The position numbers were made by a program, and so were the translations under genes. From Protostelium mycophagum (taxonomy: Eukaryota; Evosea; Variosea; Protosteliida; Protosteliaceae), in contig KV920984.1 in NCBI GenBank assembly GCA_002081555.1, forward strand, positions 6,024-70,023: 64,000 nucleotides of DNA, read 5' to 3'. Positions 9,568-19,222 of the stretch are shown here, piece after piece (the first letter of the stretch is position 1; each line of letters starts with the position of its first letter). The notes under the pieces are model-generated. The model made no database searches and was not told the origin of the DNA. It worked only from the letters and a program-made list of their open reading frames with translations.

Positions 9568-12500
9568 TAAAGATAGACCTGAGGAAGCGTGACATCGTTA
9601 TCGTAATGTCGGCTCCAATGCTCTCGTGTCTGCTTCATCCAATTAAGACAGACTTCTAGTTTTGGAAACACTTTGACCACGCTCGTGAAGAGCGGTTGTG
9701 TGATAAAGTCGATGAAGTTTAGCGAAAATTTAGCTTGATCTGTGTTTTTACGGTCATAATATGGTGAGACAGGCAGTCCGTGCTCCTTTTCTTTATCTCC
9801 CTAAAGTCATTAACAAATGAAATTTTAAAATAATTCTACTGATTTATATTTGGTTTCATGTGTACAAAACGAACCAATGCGAAAAATCCGCCGAACCTGC
9901 GCGAGAAACTCTTCGAAGCATAAATCGGCCCATTTTCGGACATTATTTGGCTTCGCGACGTTTGAGATGTCAGACATATGCAGGATCATCTGTACAAGTA
10001 GCTGTCTGTCTGTGGGGTTCTCTTTGTTGAATTCTGCGGTAGCAACTTTTGCATTGAATTTTCCCAACAGCTCGAAATGTTGTGTCATGTCGGTGGCCAA
10101 TACCGCACTGATCAACAACTTCCTTATCTCTTGATATTGAGTGGTTGTCAGACCAGATAAAATATTGAGCTTTGCTTTTTGTATAATCTTAAACGCCATA
10201 CTGGGTATTTCAGAAACCACCAAGATTCGGAATATCTCACCAACAGTGATGGTTCTCCAGTACAGAAATGTCGTTGTAGATGAGAGCAAGCTTGGAGCGG
10301 GATGCGCATTGGAAATTGTTATTCAGGCCGGGGTGATCCAGATCGTGACACAGAGCCGCAATCAATAATCCAAAATGGTCCAGTGGATTCAAAAGTCCCA
10401 GAGCACCACCCTCTCTCAGTATCAGAAAACAAGTCTGAGATTTCCGTCAGTTTTCAATCGATTTTTCGAGAAATATCACCTGCATGACGTCGAATGCATG
10501 TCGGAAATTATGATATGGGTTATGCCGGTAGTTTGCTCTCACGTCCTCCACAAATCTGGTCATGGTGCCTCCCGTCACGGAAAACTTCTTCAGTAATCCA
10601 AGCTCGCGGAACATGCCAACAGCGAGGGCAACCAATGTTGGCTCTTCGTAATGAAACACATCAAATGTCCAAGTGCTAGAGAGTTAGTAAGAAAGTTGTG
10701 AACGTCTATAATTTTTTTGCCAGATCTGACATTATGAACACAACTCACCTTGTCACTGTCGGATCTAAATTTAGATCTATCATCGCTGTATCTCCATCAG
10801 GATTTTGATTCTCCATCGGTGATGACAGCTCCCACTCCATCCACTAGAAAATTCTCAGGTGATAAATCAAATTTACAGAAGTTTCTCCAAGACTTTTGCG
10901 CAACTTTTTGCCCACTTCTCCCAAGTTCACAATAATTGACACGCTAACTACCGAGAATCTTCGGACCGAATTTCAAGACAAATAATCACCTTTTGTGTCA
11001 TGTCATCGAGTGGAGACACCTCAAACATGTGAGCCACAGAAGGCCGATAAATATTGGAACTGCTTCTGATGCTTTCTAAAACCTTCAAACATCAATAATT
11101 GTGATAAATTTACTTCCTACCTGTTGCAGCATCTTCTTCATCTGACCTAAGCTCATCTCAGGGTCAGTCGCTGCGGTTAATGCATGTGTGATGTTCTCTA
11201 CAGGACTAGACATGCTTCGATTCACTCTATTTATCATTTCACTGTCCACATCCTCCGCACTCAAAAAGTCTGTCATCACAAGTCTTTGCGTCAGCTCAGA
11301 AGAAATCAAAGCTATTTTGTTCAGTAAAAAAGCGGAATAAAATATATACCTAATCTCCAGCATAAATTCGTGATCTTTCCTTTCAGATCATTGTTTTCCA
11401 CCTCGAATTCTAAATATCTTTTCGTGGCTTGGCTGAGGTTCTTGTCCATCGAGATCAACTCTGCCTCTTTGGCCATCCTCTCCTTCTTTTCATCTGCCCA
11501 GTCCTTGGACAGATTGCGGATCGTCTCCTCCCGCTCCATCATTTTTTCTTCCAGAATTTGTAACGTGGAGATTTTTTTGTCTTTTTTGACGAGGCTCTTC
11601 TTCAGAGCTGCGAAGTTTAGCGTTGTAGATGTACAATGCGTTGTAGATGTACAATTGCGAGAGTTTCGAACCTTCAAATTCGTCTATCAGTGCCCTGTTT
11701 TGTGAAGTTTTCCCGCCATTTTCCTTAAGACGCTTATTTTCTTCCATTAAAATTGCATTATTTTCAATGTGTTTCTGCAGCTCCAAAGTGACATCATTGT
11801 CGCTCATCGAAACCTGCCTTTTGAGATTTTCCAGCTAACAATGTTACATTCCATAAGATATGAATATGTGACGCACTTGATTGTGAAGGTTCTTCACTTC
11901 TCGCTCGAGGTCATATTTCTCTTCGTTCGTTTTTTCCAACTCTGCGTTCAGTTGATCGACTTGTTTGTTGAGGAAAGATACGGATGCGTCTATGCTCTCG
12001 GATTCCTCTCTCTTTTTGCGTGTGATGATCTCGCTCTCTTTGATGATTTCCGCCAATTTATAGTTCTCAGCACGTAAAGTGTCATTCTGACACATGTCAG
12101 GGGATGTACAAGAATGGGCATACCTGATATAGCACTTGCTCTCGTGTGACAGTCAGCTCTTGGATCTCAGATTTCAGTTCCTGCGCATTCGATGTGAGAA
12201 GCTAAAAATAGATTAGCTGGGATACGCTTCCTCCTCAAGAACCTGATTCTCATTTGAAACAGTTCGTAGCTCATTTCTAAGGTACACGATCTCGATCAGA
12301 CTCCCCAGTCTTGACTGCGCGACTTCTGGAGCGAGGGGAGCGCTCAGACAATCGCTAGCACCCGATCTTAAATATGAAAGAGTTGTTTCTGTGGAGTCTC
12401 GCAGCGCCAACACTACGAATTTTGATGTTTATTCAAGGATTGGTTTGATATGATTCGATCACTCACTGACAATTGTGACCTCGGGATCGATCTGCTTCAT

Positions 12501-12885
12501 TCTTTCCAGCACATTAATTCCCTGCTCTTTTCCTGGCTGAGCGATGGTGATTAATACCACACTGAATTTTTCTTCCTTCATACGATGTATCGCTTGTATG
12601 ATATCTTCAACCAGTATCACTGCCCACGTTAAATCCTCTTTTCCCTTCGTTTATGGCTTGATTACCTTGGTAGCTGAGTGCTGTCAGAGTCTTTGAGATA
12701 GTTGCAGGTGCAGAGGTGAAGGTTGTAGTTCCGACAACCATCAGCTTTGTCAACTCAGGGGTATGCAACCATTTAGGATCAGATGTAAATTGTGATGTGG
12801 ATGATGAAGGCTTTTCATAAGCGGGAGGAATTGAGCTCCTCCTCTTAGAGGCTGGACTCTTCACTTCACCGGTGAGTCTCTGCAT
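9568..12885 (-). CDS. Class I cyclic-nucleotide phosphodiesterase with degenerate receiver domain and coiled coil
   Basis: Hydrolyses cAMP and/or cGMP. The Met at 12885 opens a Ser/Pro-rich leader. A receiver-like fold follows (KLMVVGTTT, then [20 protein letters not shown], then VLALRDS, then [14 protein letters not shown]). The acidic pocket, phospho-acceptor Asp (here Thr in LITIAQPG) and the Lys of the KP motif are all replaced, so phosphotransfer is unlikely. A long coiled coil runs through about 12400-11370. The catalytic domain has [10 protein letters not shown] and [12 protein letters not shown], the PDEase I metal-binding signature, then [14 protein letters not shown] and [13 protein letters not shown]. 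It ends [13 protein letters not shown]-stop (9568-9570). The receiver-plus-PDE order recalls RegA and mammalian PDE8. An 18-bp tandem repeat lies in one of its introns. Confidence 0.88.
11620..11655. repeat. 18-bp tandem repeat, two units, in a phosphodiesterase intron
   Basis: The unit GCGTTGTAGATGTACAAT occurs at 11620-11637 and again at 11638-11655 without change. Each unit contains the common intronic word GTTGTAGA. The next exon begins about 20 bases further along in the sense direction of the minus-strand gene. Confidence 0.85.
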
Positions 12886-12980
12886 TGCATGGGAGTCAAA
12901 GTGGTTACTAAATGCGTCTAAGGTCTTTCGGCCTCAAAAGGTGCGATTCGGAAAGTTGGAATTTTGGACTGTCGAAATCT

Positions 12981-14021
12981 TTACAAAACTTTATGTACAT
13001 CTTTGTCTTCTACGTGCTTGTAATAGTACATCATCATGTTTTCAAACTCGGTGAATGTGATCTTGTGGGGGTTCACATTACCAAAAAGACCAGATTTGAG
13101 CGCAGACTCGATTGTCAAGATCACGTTGGATGTCGTCTGTGCGTTGTCAGCTTGATGATTTCCAGCCAGAGTGATGTTGAAAAACCTGAATACTGACCGA
13201 GCTCAGATGCAAACTTTCAGATCGAGGCACATGTTTTGGACGTTGAAGTTCTTCTGAGATCTTTGCCAGCCCTTGGAGGCTGATGCAATTATTGCCTGCA
13301 AAGATGAACAACAAAGTGATCAACCAAGCCTCACTTGACATGTCCAATTTTAAGAAGATCTCGCGTGTCTCGTTCAAAACATCTCTGACAATGGAACGTT
13401 GCTTGACAACCTCTATAAATCTCCTCTGATCGACGATGCCACCTTTCAAGATTCTCTCGATTTCAAGCTGAGACAATCAATAATGGCCAATCAATCGGAC
13501 ACCAACCTTGGTGGGTTTGTTATTAGAGCCATATATTGACAATAAGGCCACTTCTAAATCCCTCTTATTGAGTTGGCCTTTCTTCTCAGAATCAAAGACA
13601 TCGAATGCGGCCCTTGCATCTTGTTCTAATTCTCTTTCATATCTCTCTCGGAGGCTTACTTTCGATGGAGGCAAGATGCTCTTCGACATGATACATCCAT
13701 CCGATCTGTTTTGGCGGGAAAATTGCAGCAGAAAATTCAAATTGGCAGTCACTTACCGTGGCTCGAGGCAAGGTCACGTGCCCTCAGCTGTATGCAATCA
13801 ATACAGTGTCTCTGAAGCTTTTTTGCTGCAAAGACTTCATCCTGTATGCAAGACCAGACTTCTGTGCTTCTTTTCAAAGCAGAAGGCTGGAAATCTTTTT
13901 CAAGATGCACGCGGTAGCGACCGAGTGCATCACGCTTACTTACGGCATTTAAATTTGGTGGGTTTCGTTTTCGTTGGAAAGCTGTTCGGGCCTTTTCATA
14001 TTTTTCAGCGATCGAGGACAT
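12981..14021 (-). CDS. EF-hand protein
   Basis: A putative calcium-binding protein of about 280 residues, not assignable to a named family. It opens MSSIAEKYEKARTAFQRKRN with a basic helical region. The first EF-hand is AAFDVFDSEKKGQLNKRDLE, with Asp, Gly and Leu in the expected loop positions. A second, weaker one is EIFLKLDMSSNNCISLQG. The last exon carries another EF-like segment (FGNVNPHKITFTEFENMMMY) and ends KDVHKVL-stop (12981-12983). The junction between the first and second exons, near 13740, could not be placed in frame with confidence. It lies 95 bases upstream of the phosphodiesterase start on the same strand. Its start codon is separated by six bases from the divergent start codon of the next gene. 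Confidence 0.72.
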
Positions 14022-14027
14022 GCAACA
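14022..14027. promoter_or_regulatory. Six-base gap between divergent start codons
   Basis: The minus-strand EF-hand ATG (14019-14021) and the plus-strand ATG (14028-14030) are separated only by GCAACA. If both starts are real, each gene's promoter and 5' UTR must lie in the other's transcribed region. One start may be mis-assigned. Confidence 0.4.
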
Positions 14028-17000
14028 ATGAGCGACTCTAAAGGCAGGCCAGGAAAATCACCCAGTAGTAGTCTTGTTCCAGGAAGTAAGTATCACCTAC
14101 GCATATGAGTTCCTCAACTGCGACACGCATACCATTCATGTAGAGAGTAATTAATGGAAACAGAGCTGAATAAAATATTAAATAATAGTCTACGGATATC
14201 TAGGAAGAAGAAAAAGGATATCAGAGGATCGAATGATTCTTCAGAAGAGCCAGATACAAGGTATGTGTTCTATATCATCGAAAAAACAGGACATTTCTGC
14301 GCCTTTAACCTCCTTCGTCACGGATCTCTGTCGTGTTTTCGTGGTTTCCAACCCTATACGTTCACATTTTATTTCACCCCAATTTTTCTGAAGACAAACA
14401 GCTCGGTCCACTCGAGCTCTCCTCCTTCGCCGAGAAGATCGTTAGAAAACAGACGATCCCTCGAGGACTATCGGAACATTAAAGGTGCCAAATCGGTCGT
14501 CTTAGTGGAACAAGGTCAGTCTGAGATACATCATGTATTTTCCAACGACGATTTTATCGTCAAAATATTACCTTGTCATTACATTGTTCACACCAACGCC
14601 AGAGTAACATTTGTATTATGATCATCATTTTGATGACACAATGATAGAGAGGAGTAAGTCTAATTCTTCTGAGTTTGGACTTGTCACGACACAGAGTAAT
14701 GCAGTTCTTCATGGGTACAAGTTATACATTGTGGAGGATTGGTGGGTGATTGTTGTTCATCATCTGGTGTCTCTTATAACAAAGGCATCCCTTTTGATTT
14801 ATAATATGCGTTAATAACCGCGAGAAAATGCGTTTGATACCGTGAAGAAATTCTACTCATATTTCACAGAAAAACATTTTAAAATAATAAAAATTTCCTC
14901 TTTGTATTGAAGTTTACAACAGGATCCTTGACACGTCATTATTCGCTTGGTCCATTGTAGAACACACCGGTAATCCTGACGACCAAGTGAGAATCTTCCA
15001 CGAAATTTCATGATTTTATAATTTTTTGTTTCTTCTGGAGAAATAAAAATTCTTGAAAAAAATGACCGGTTGTAGATACTCGCAAGTATCGCACACCCGG
15101 GATCGTTTGCGACATCTCAACAGCAGAATTCTCTCGAATCTGTCTTGTTTAACCCCAAGCCTGGGATGGTGGGGATGGAGGTATGATATCATCGAAAATC
15201 ACCCGTCACGTCGCATCTGACACATGACATCATCATGATTATTTTCCACATGAAATGTTCCCTCATGTCATGACGACATCATGATGACCGTTGTAGACGG
15301 AGTTTGGGTTTTTACAAGTGATGAGTTCTGAGAATGCCTGGGCACAGATGTACCACCTCATACACATACCTGATGGTAATTTTGACCGCCACATACAGAG
15401 TCTTTCCTTACAAGTAAGTATTTATTACCCCATCACGGTGGAGTTCTCGGTAATTAACGTGTTTGTTACCGCGAAATGGGAAATCTGATCAAGTCTGTGA
15501 TACACAATTTTCCCGCCATTAATTTAAAATACATTTTTATTTTGAGACACAGACCTGCCTCACATGGTGTCTCTACAATTGTACATCTGCTGCGGCTCTG
15601 CCGCAATCAAAATACAATCTCGTATTATTTTTGTTATGACAAGATGCCATCAAGGCGTAGACGTCATAATGACATGCTTGACAGGTGACACTTAAGAGGC
15701 TGAGTTGTGGAACAGAGAAGGCTTCTTGTGTGGACGAAGAAGTATTGGGGTGAATTTCCTCGAAATTTCAGTTGATGACGTCATACAGGAGGATGGAGGA
15801 TGCTTTCAGAGCGAACTATAAAATGGACAGGACTGTGGTCGTGAGTAAAGCGGTAGAGGTACTCATCCAGCAGGTAATAACTCCCGCCATTATCTATTCA
15901 TTCAGATCTTCTCATCTACAACTCGCCATATTTTCTCATTTAAAAATATTTTCGATTTTCAGATAAAAAAATCAAAATAAATTACACATCTAAAACATAA
16001 CAGGTGCAATGTGCACTGCTTCACTTGGGGCTGTACGATGGGCATATAGATGGGGATTACACAGACCGAGTGGTGGAAGCTGTTCAAGACTACCAAATCT
16101 CCAAAAACAAAGAGCTTGGCAGTGTGACAGAGAACAGGATCGAGGTCAACGGACTGCTGACGAATCACATGTCTAAAATGATACGTGATGACGTGTTCGA
16201 ATGGTGAGTGAGATTTCGTGGAAATTTCGACGTAATGTCAAACTACAACGAGGCAGGTGGAAGAGGTTGCAGACCGTCGGACACGGATCCACTGATGACC
16301 CCATACAATATCCAAGAAAATTCTCCAAACAAATCAAGCAATTCCAGGTGAGTTTTCCACGAAATTTCACCCATCATTCGAACACGTCATCACAGGGGGA
16401 TGAAGAATTTTCTCTGAAAAAGCGCAGGAGATAGTGGTCAAGCAGAGGGATCCCAGTGGAAATTTGGATTCTACAACGCGAAGAGCTATTGAAAAATTAT
16501 TACTCGAAAGCCCTTCCATAGGCGAGGTGAAATTTCGATGAAATTTCACCGAGTTTTATTGTAGACGTCAAACTTTTCAAAATCCAATTACTAGAATTAT
16601 TTTTCATTTAATGTGATCTACAACGCATTTTTTGATGTTTTAAAGGAATATGCCATGTCAGATTTTCCTGACTACAAGGACACCACCCCACAGGATGACA
16701 ACGGCAGTATGCCCGACAACAACACCGACAAGCGTGAGTATTCTCGGAAACTTTCTCGAAATTTCGTTGAAATTTCTCAGAGGAGGAAGTGATCAATATT
16801 CGAGAGTCCAAACCTGACCGGTCGAAATTGGCGGGAAAATTTTCTTTGAGATTTCCACATGATATCCCCGTGAAATTACCTTCGTTAGCCCTGTCCAAGG
16901 CCTTTTTCACCCCAGAAAGAGGTGTGTTCTATTTTTAGATCTCTTCGGGTCTGAAAGTTTGGATTTAAAAATTCTGTTTTTCTGGAATTTGAACCCTCCC

Positions 17001-18029
17001 CTTTTGTTTAGGGTTCCATATCGTCATTTCCCGCCAAACCAGAATATTCAAATTTCAAATTCTCACCGCATGCAGAGTTGGCGAGGCAATGGCAAGCGAA
17101 GGGGCTGATCAACATCATCAAAGAGAACGAAGAACTACTGGGTTATAGACTTTATGCTGTGGAGGAATGGTGGGTAGCAGATCACGAATTGTGTCATCAT
17201 AATGATGGTCCATCTGAAAATCATCACGAAGTCATTCCCTAAGCACTTTCACTTCTGGTCATCACAATGCAGGCGGCTTTGAAAACATTTTTGGCCTCAT
17301 CATCATCACATTTTTCTAATGGATGAATCGTGTGCTGATGACTTTGCAGGATCACAGATCCTGTATCTCTACGCCGAACCATTGTCGAAAACACTGGGAA
17401 TATACATGACAGGGTGATTATGACAAAGTAGATCACTAATCCACTCACATTTTCACAGATCTATGTGTCCATCATCAAATCAAAGACGTTCACCACGACA
17501 GACCAGCAAGTCGTTAAGAAGGCTTTACAACATATTGAAGATTGCCATCAGGAAGAGGTATGATATCATCTTCACATCCGATCCTGATGTCTATACAGCT
17601 CCAAGAAGGCTGTCTGCAAGTGTATTCAAAAGCGATCACCAACTGTAAATACAACCTTGTAGAGATCCCGAATGGTGATTTCGATCAGCACATGCCCTCC
17701 ATTGAACTACAACTGACATGTGAGTCTATGGATCATCTCACATCTGATCATGATCAGTGAAACGTCTGGGATGTGGGGACACCATCATGTTGAAAGAAGC
17801 AGACAAGAATCTCAGGTTTGTCCAAAGAATCAACCTCATCTTTGGCTGATCGGAACAGCAACATGGCTCAGAAGCTGAGAGCTCAGTACTCCATCTCGCC
17901 CGCGTTTAACCTCTCTGTCGCCGTTCAGGATTTCGTCAAAGAATTGAACCATGCACTGATGCACTTGCGGCTGCTTCCTGTCAACTCCCCGACAGGAGTT
18001 TACGATCAATCTACAATCACAGCGGTGAA
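14028..18029 (+). CDS. STB6-like protein with two homologous halves and peptidoglycan-binding-like helices
   Basis: More than 15 short exons. Half A has GYKLYIVEDW, then ILDTSLFAWSIVEHTGNPDD (exons near 14640-14990), ILASIAHPGSFATS, IPDGNFDRHIQSLSLQ and VTLKRLSCG. Half B has GYRLYAVEEW, then ITDPVSLRRTIVENTGN, IYVSIIKSK, IPNGDFDQHMPSIELQ and LKRLGCG (about 17075-17815). The two halves even share intron phase inside the Trp codon. This module matches the N-terminal domain of fungal STB6/STB2 (Sin3-binding) proteins, which is my basis for the name. Each half is followed by a peptidoglycan-binding-type helical unit (LLHLGLYDGHIDGDYTDRVV at about 16012; ALMHLRLLPVNSPTGVYDQS near 17950). The link joining the first two exons and the 3' end beyond 18029 are unresolved; a tRNA-Lys begins 109 bases further on. 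Confidence 0.62.
15591..15605. repeat. Dispersed intronic hairpin TGCGGCTCTGCCGCA, copy 2
   Basis: Identical to the copy at 1101. It lies in the STB6-like gene's intron between the exons ending near 15415 and starting near 15685. Confidence 0.8.
16526..16550. repeat. Perfect inverted repeat of GGTGAAATTTC
   Basis: Arms 16526-16536 and 16540-16550 (11 bp each) flank a GAT spacer, right at the start of an STB6-like intron whose donor is GTGAAA. Single GAAATTTC words recur in many other introns of the window. Confidence 0.8.
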
Positions 18030-18137
18030 GGTCAGCATAATTCTATATTTTAATTTTGTGGAATTTGTGGGATGGAAGAGTTGCGTGCTCTATCGAAAAA
18101 ATATTCGGTATTACCAGAATGAAGTGAGGACACCACA

Positions 18138-18210
18138 GCCCGTCTAGCTCAGTCGGTAGAGCGCACGGCTCTTAACCGTGTGGTCGGGGGTTCGAGCCCC
18201 CCGGTGGGCG
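18138..18210 (+). tRNA. tRNA-Lys(CUU), no intron
   Basis: A 73-nt gene with acceptor GCCCGTC/GGTGGGC, anticodon stem CACGG/CCGTG and loop CTCTTAA giving anticodon CUU. The T arm is GGGGGTTCGAGCCCCCC. A T run follows at about 18215. Apart from one acceptor base, the anticodon and the lack of an intron, it matches the tRNA at 4129. It lies just beyond the last recognised exon of the STB6-like gene and may sit in its 3' region. Confidence 0.95.
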
Positions 18211-18637
18211 CTACTTTTTACCTCTATTCCAAATCTATTGGACCTTCAAAAACTCTGGTAAAGTTCTGCTTGAATTAATTGTAAAATCTGTTCTTGATAA
18301 GTGAAATCTTTGGCAACCAAGCTTTCTTATTGGTGAGTGCTATATATCGATTTTTTCCTCTTGCAACCAAGAAAATCGCACGAATTATTGGTCATATTTT
18401 GGCAAGTTGATCAATCATCTTTCAATGAAACCCGACAAGGCGCTAAAGACATTCACCTTTCTTTTACAAAGATCTCCACAGAAGATTTTTGGCTTTGCGC
18501 AGAATTTTTTCCCCGGCTAAACACAAACAACCCCTGACGATCGGGCCATATTGATATCTGCACTTCAGAAGAAGACAGAACGAACAAGTCGTTGTAAATT
18601 TGAACTCACAAGACTAGTTTTTGCCGATCCACAACCC
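18211..18637. other. Spacer between two tRNA genes
   Basis: Apart from the Pol III T run nothing is certain. An open frame at 18337-18537 has no recognisable product. The word GCAACCAAG occurs near 18313 and 18362 and again near 19050. It may hold the missing 3' end of the STB6-like gene, but no exon could be joined. Confidence 0.35.
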
Positions 18638-18723
18638 CCCGATATGGCGCAATTGGTAGCGCGGTAGACTGTAGTAGGTCAGCTGTCATCTATAGGTTCC
18701 TGGTTCGAGTCCGGGTGTTGGGA
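18638..18723 (+). tRNA. tRNA-Tyr(GUA) with a 13-nt intron
   Basis: Acceptor CCCGATA pairs with TGTTGGG (C1-G72, the eukaryotic Tyr identity pair) with discriminator A. The anticodon stem is GTAGA/TCTAT. The loop CTGTAG carries anticodon GUA, followed by a 13-nt insert and A38. The T arm is CCTGGTTCGAGTCCGGG. T4-5 follows as a terminator. Eukaryotic tRNA-Tyr genes nearly always carry an intron, which supports the call. Confidence 0.92.
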
Positions 18724-19222
18724 CTTTTTAAATTTTGTCACTTTATCCTTCCTTTGTTGATCTTATCGTCAAGCATCATTCCAAGACTTGTTTTGACCGC
18801 ATCCAATTTTCCACCAAATGCACTGGGCAGAAAAGAGAATCGCTTGCAATCAACCCATCATCATGATTCGCATCACCCTCGGAAAAAAGACTGCTTTCTT
18901 TCGAAAACAAAAAGGTGAAGTATACAAGTTTTTTGAGACATCATTGGAATTACTCAATTGAGCCTCGGCCAATCGATTATTGCCAATAAAAAGCAAAGAA
19001 GTCACATAGAAAATGAAATATTATTTCAAACGCAGGCATCGCGCGCTGTGGCAACCAAGCCGATCTCGGGAGGCAGAAAATCCGCAATATGTCCAGTTGG
19101 ACATGCCGACGATTGCAAGTAGATAATGTTTTCTGTGACAATATTTCACTCCAATATCACACGAACGACCCATGTTCCAAAAGGCTCAATGACATTCATT
19201 TTTATTGGCGTAATAAAGCAAG
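18724..19222. other. Intergenic region between tRNA-Tyr and the glucanase 3' end
   Basis: No gene recognised. There is one Pol III T run at the left edge and an open frame at 18715-18918 overlapping the tRNA that resembles nothing. Confidence 0.4.

Noticed and set aside
10351-10366. CAGAGCCGCAATCAAT, resembling half of the TGCGGC hairpin
   Set aside because: It is coding sequence: read on the minus strand it gives [13 protein letters not shown] of the phosphodiesterase metal site, and the second hairpin arm is missing.
11490-11807. Repeated peptide [12 protein letters not shown] in a minus-strand frame
   Set aside because: It is the translation of an 18-bp tandem repeat inside an intron; the real next exon starts after the CAG acceptor and reads [12 protein letters not shown].
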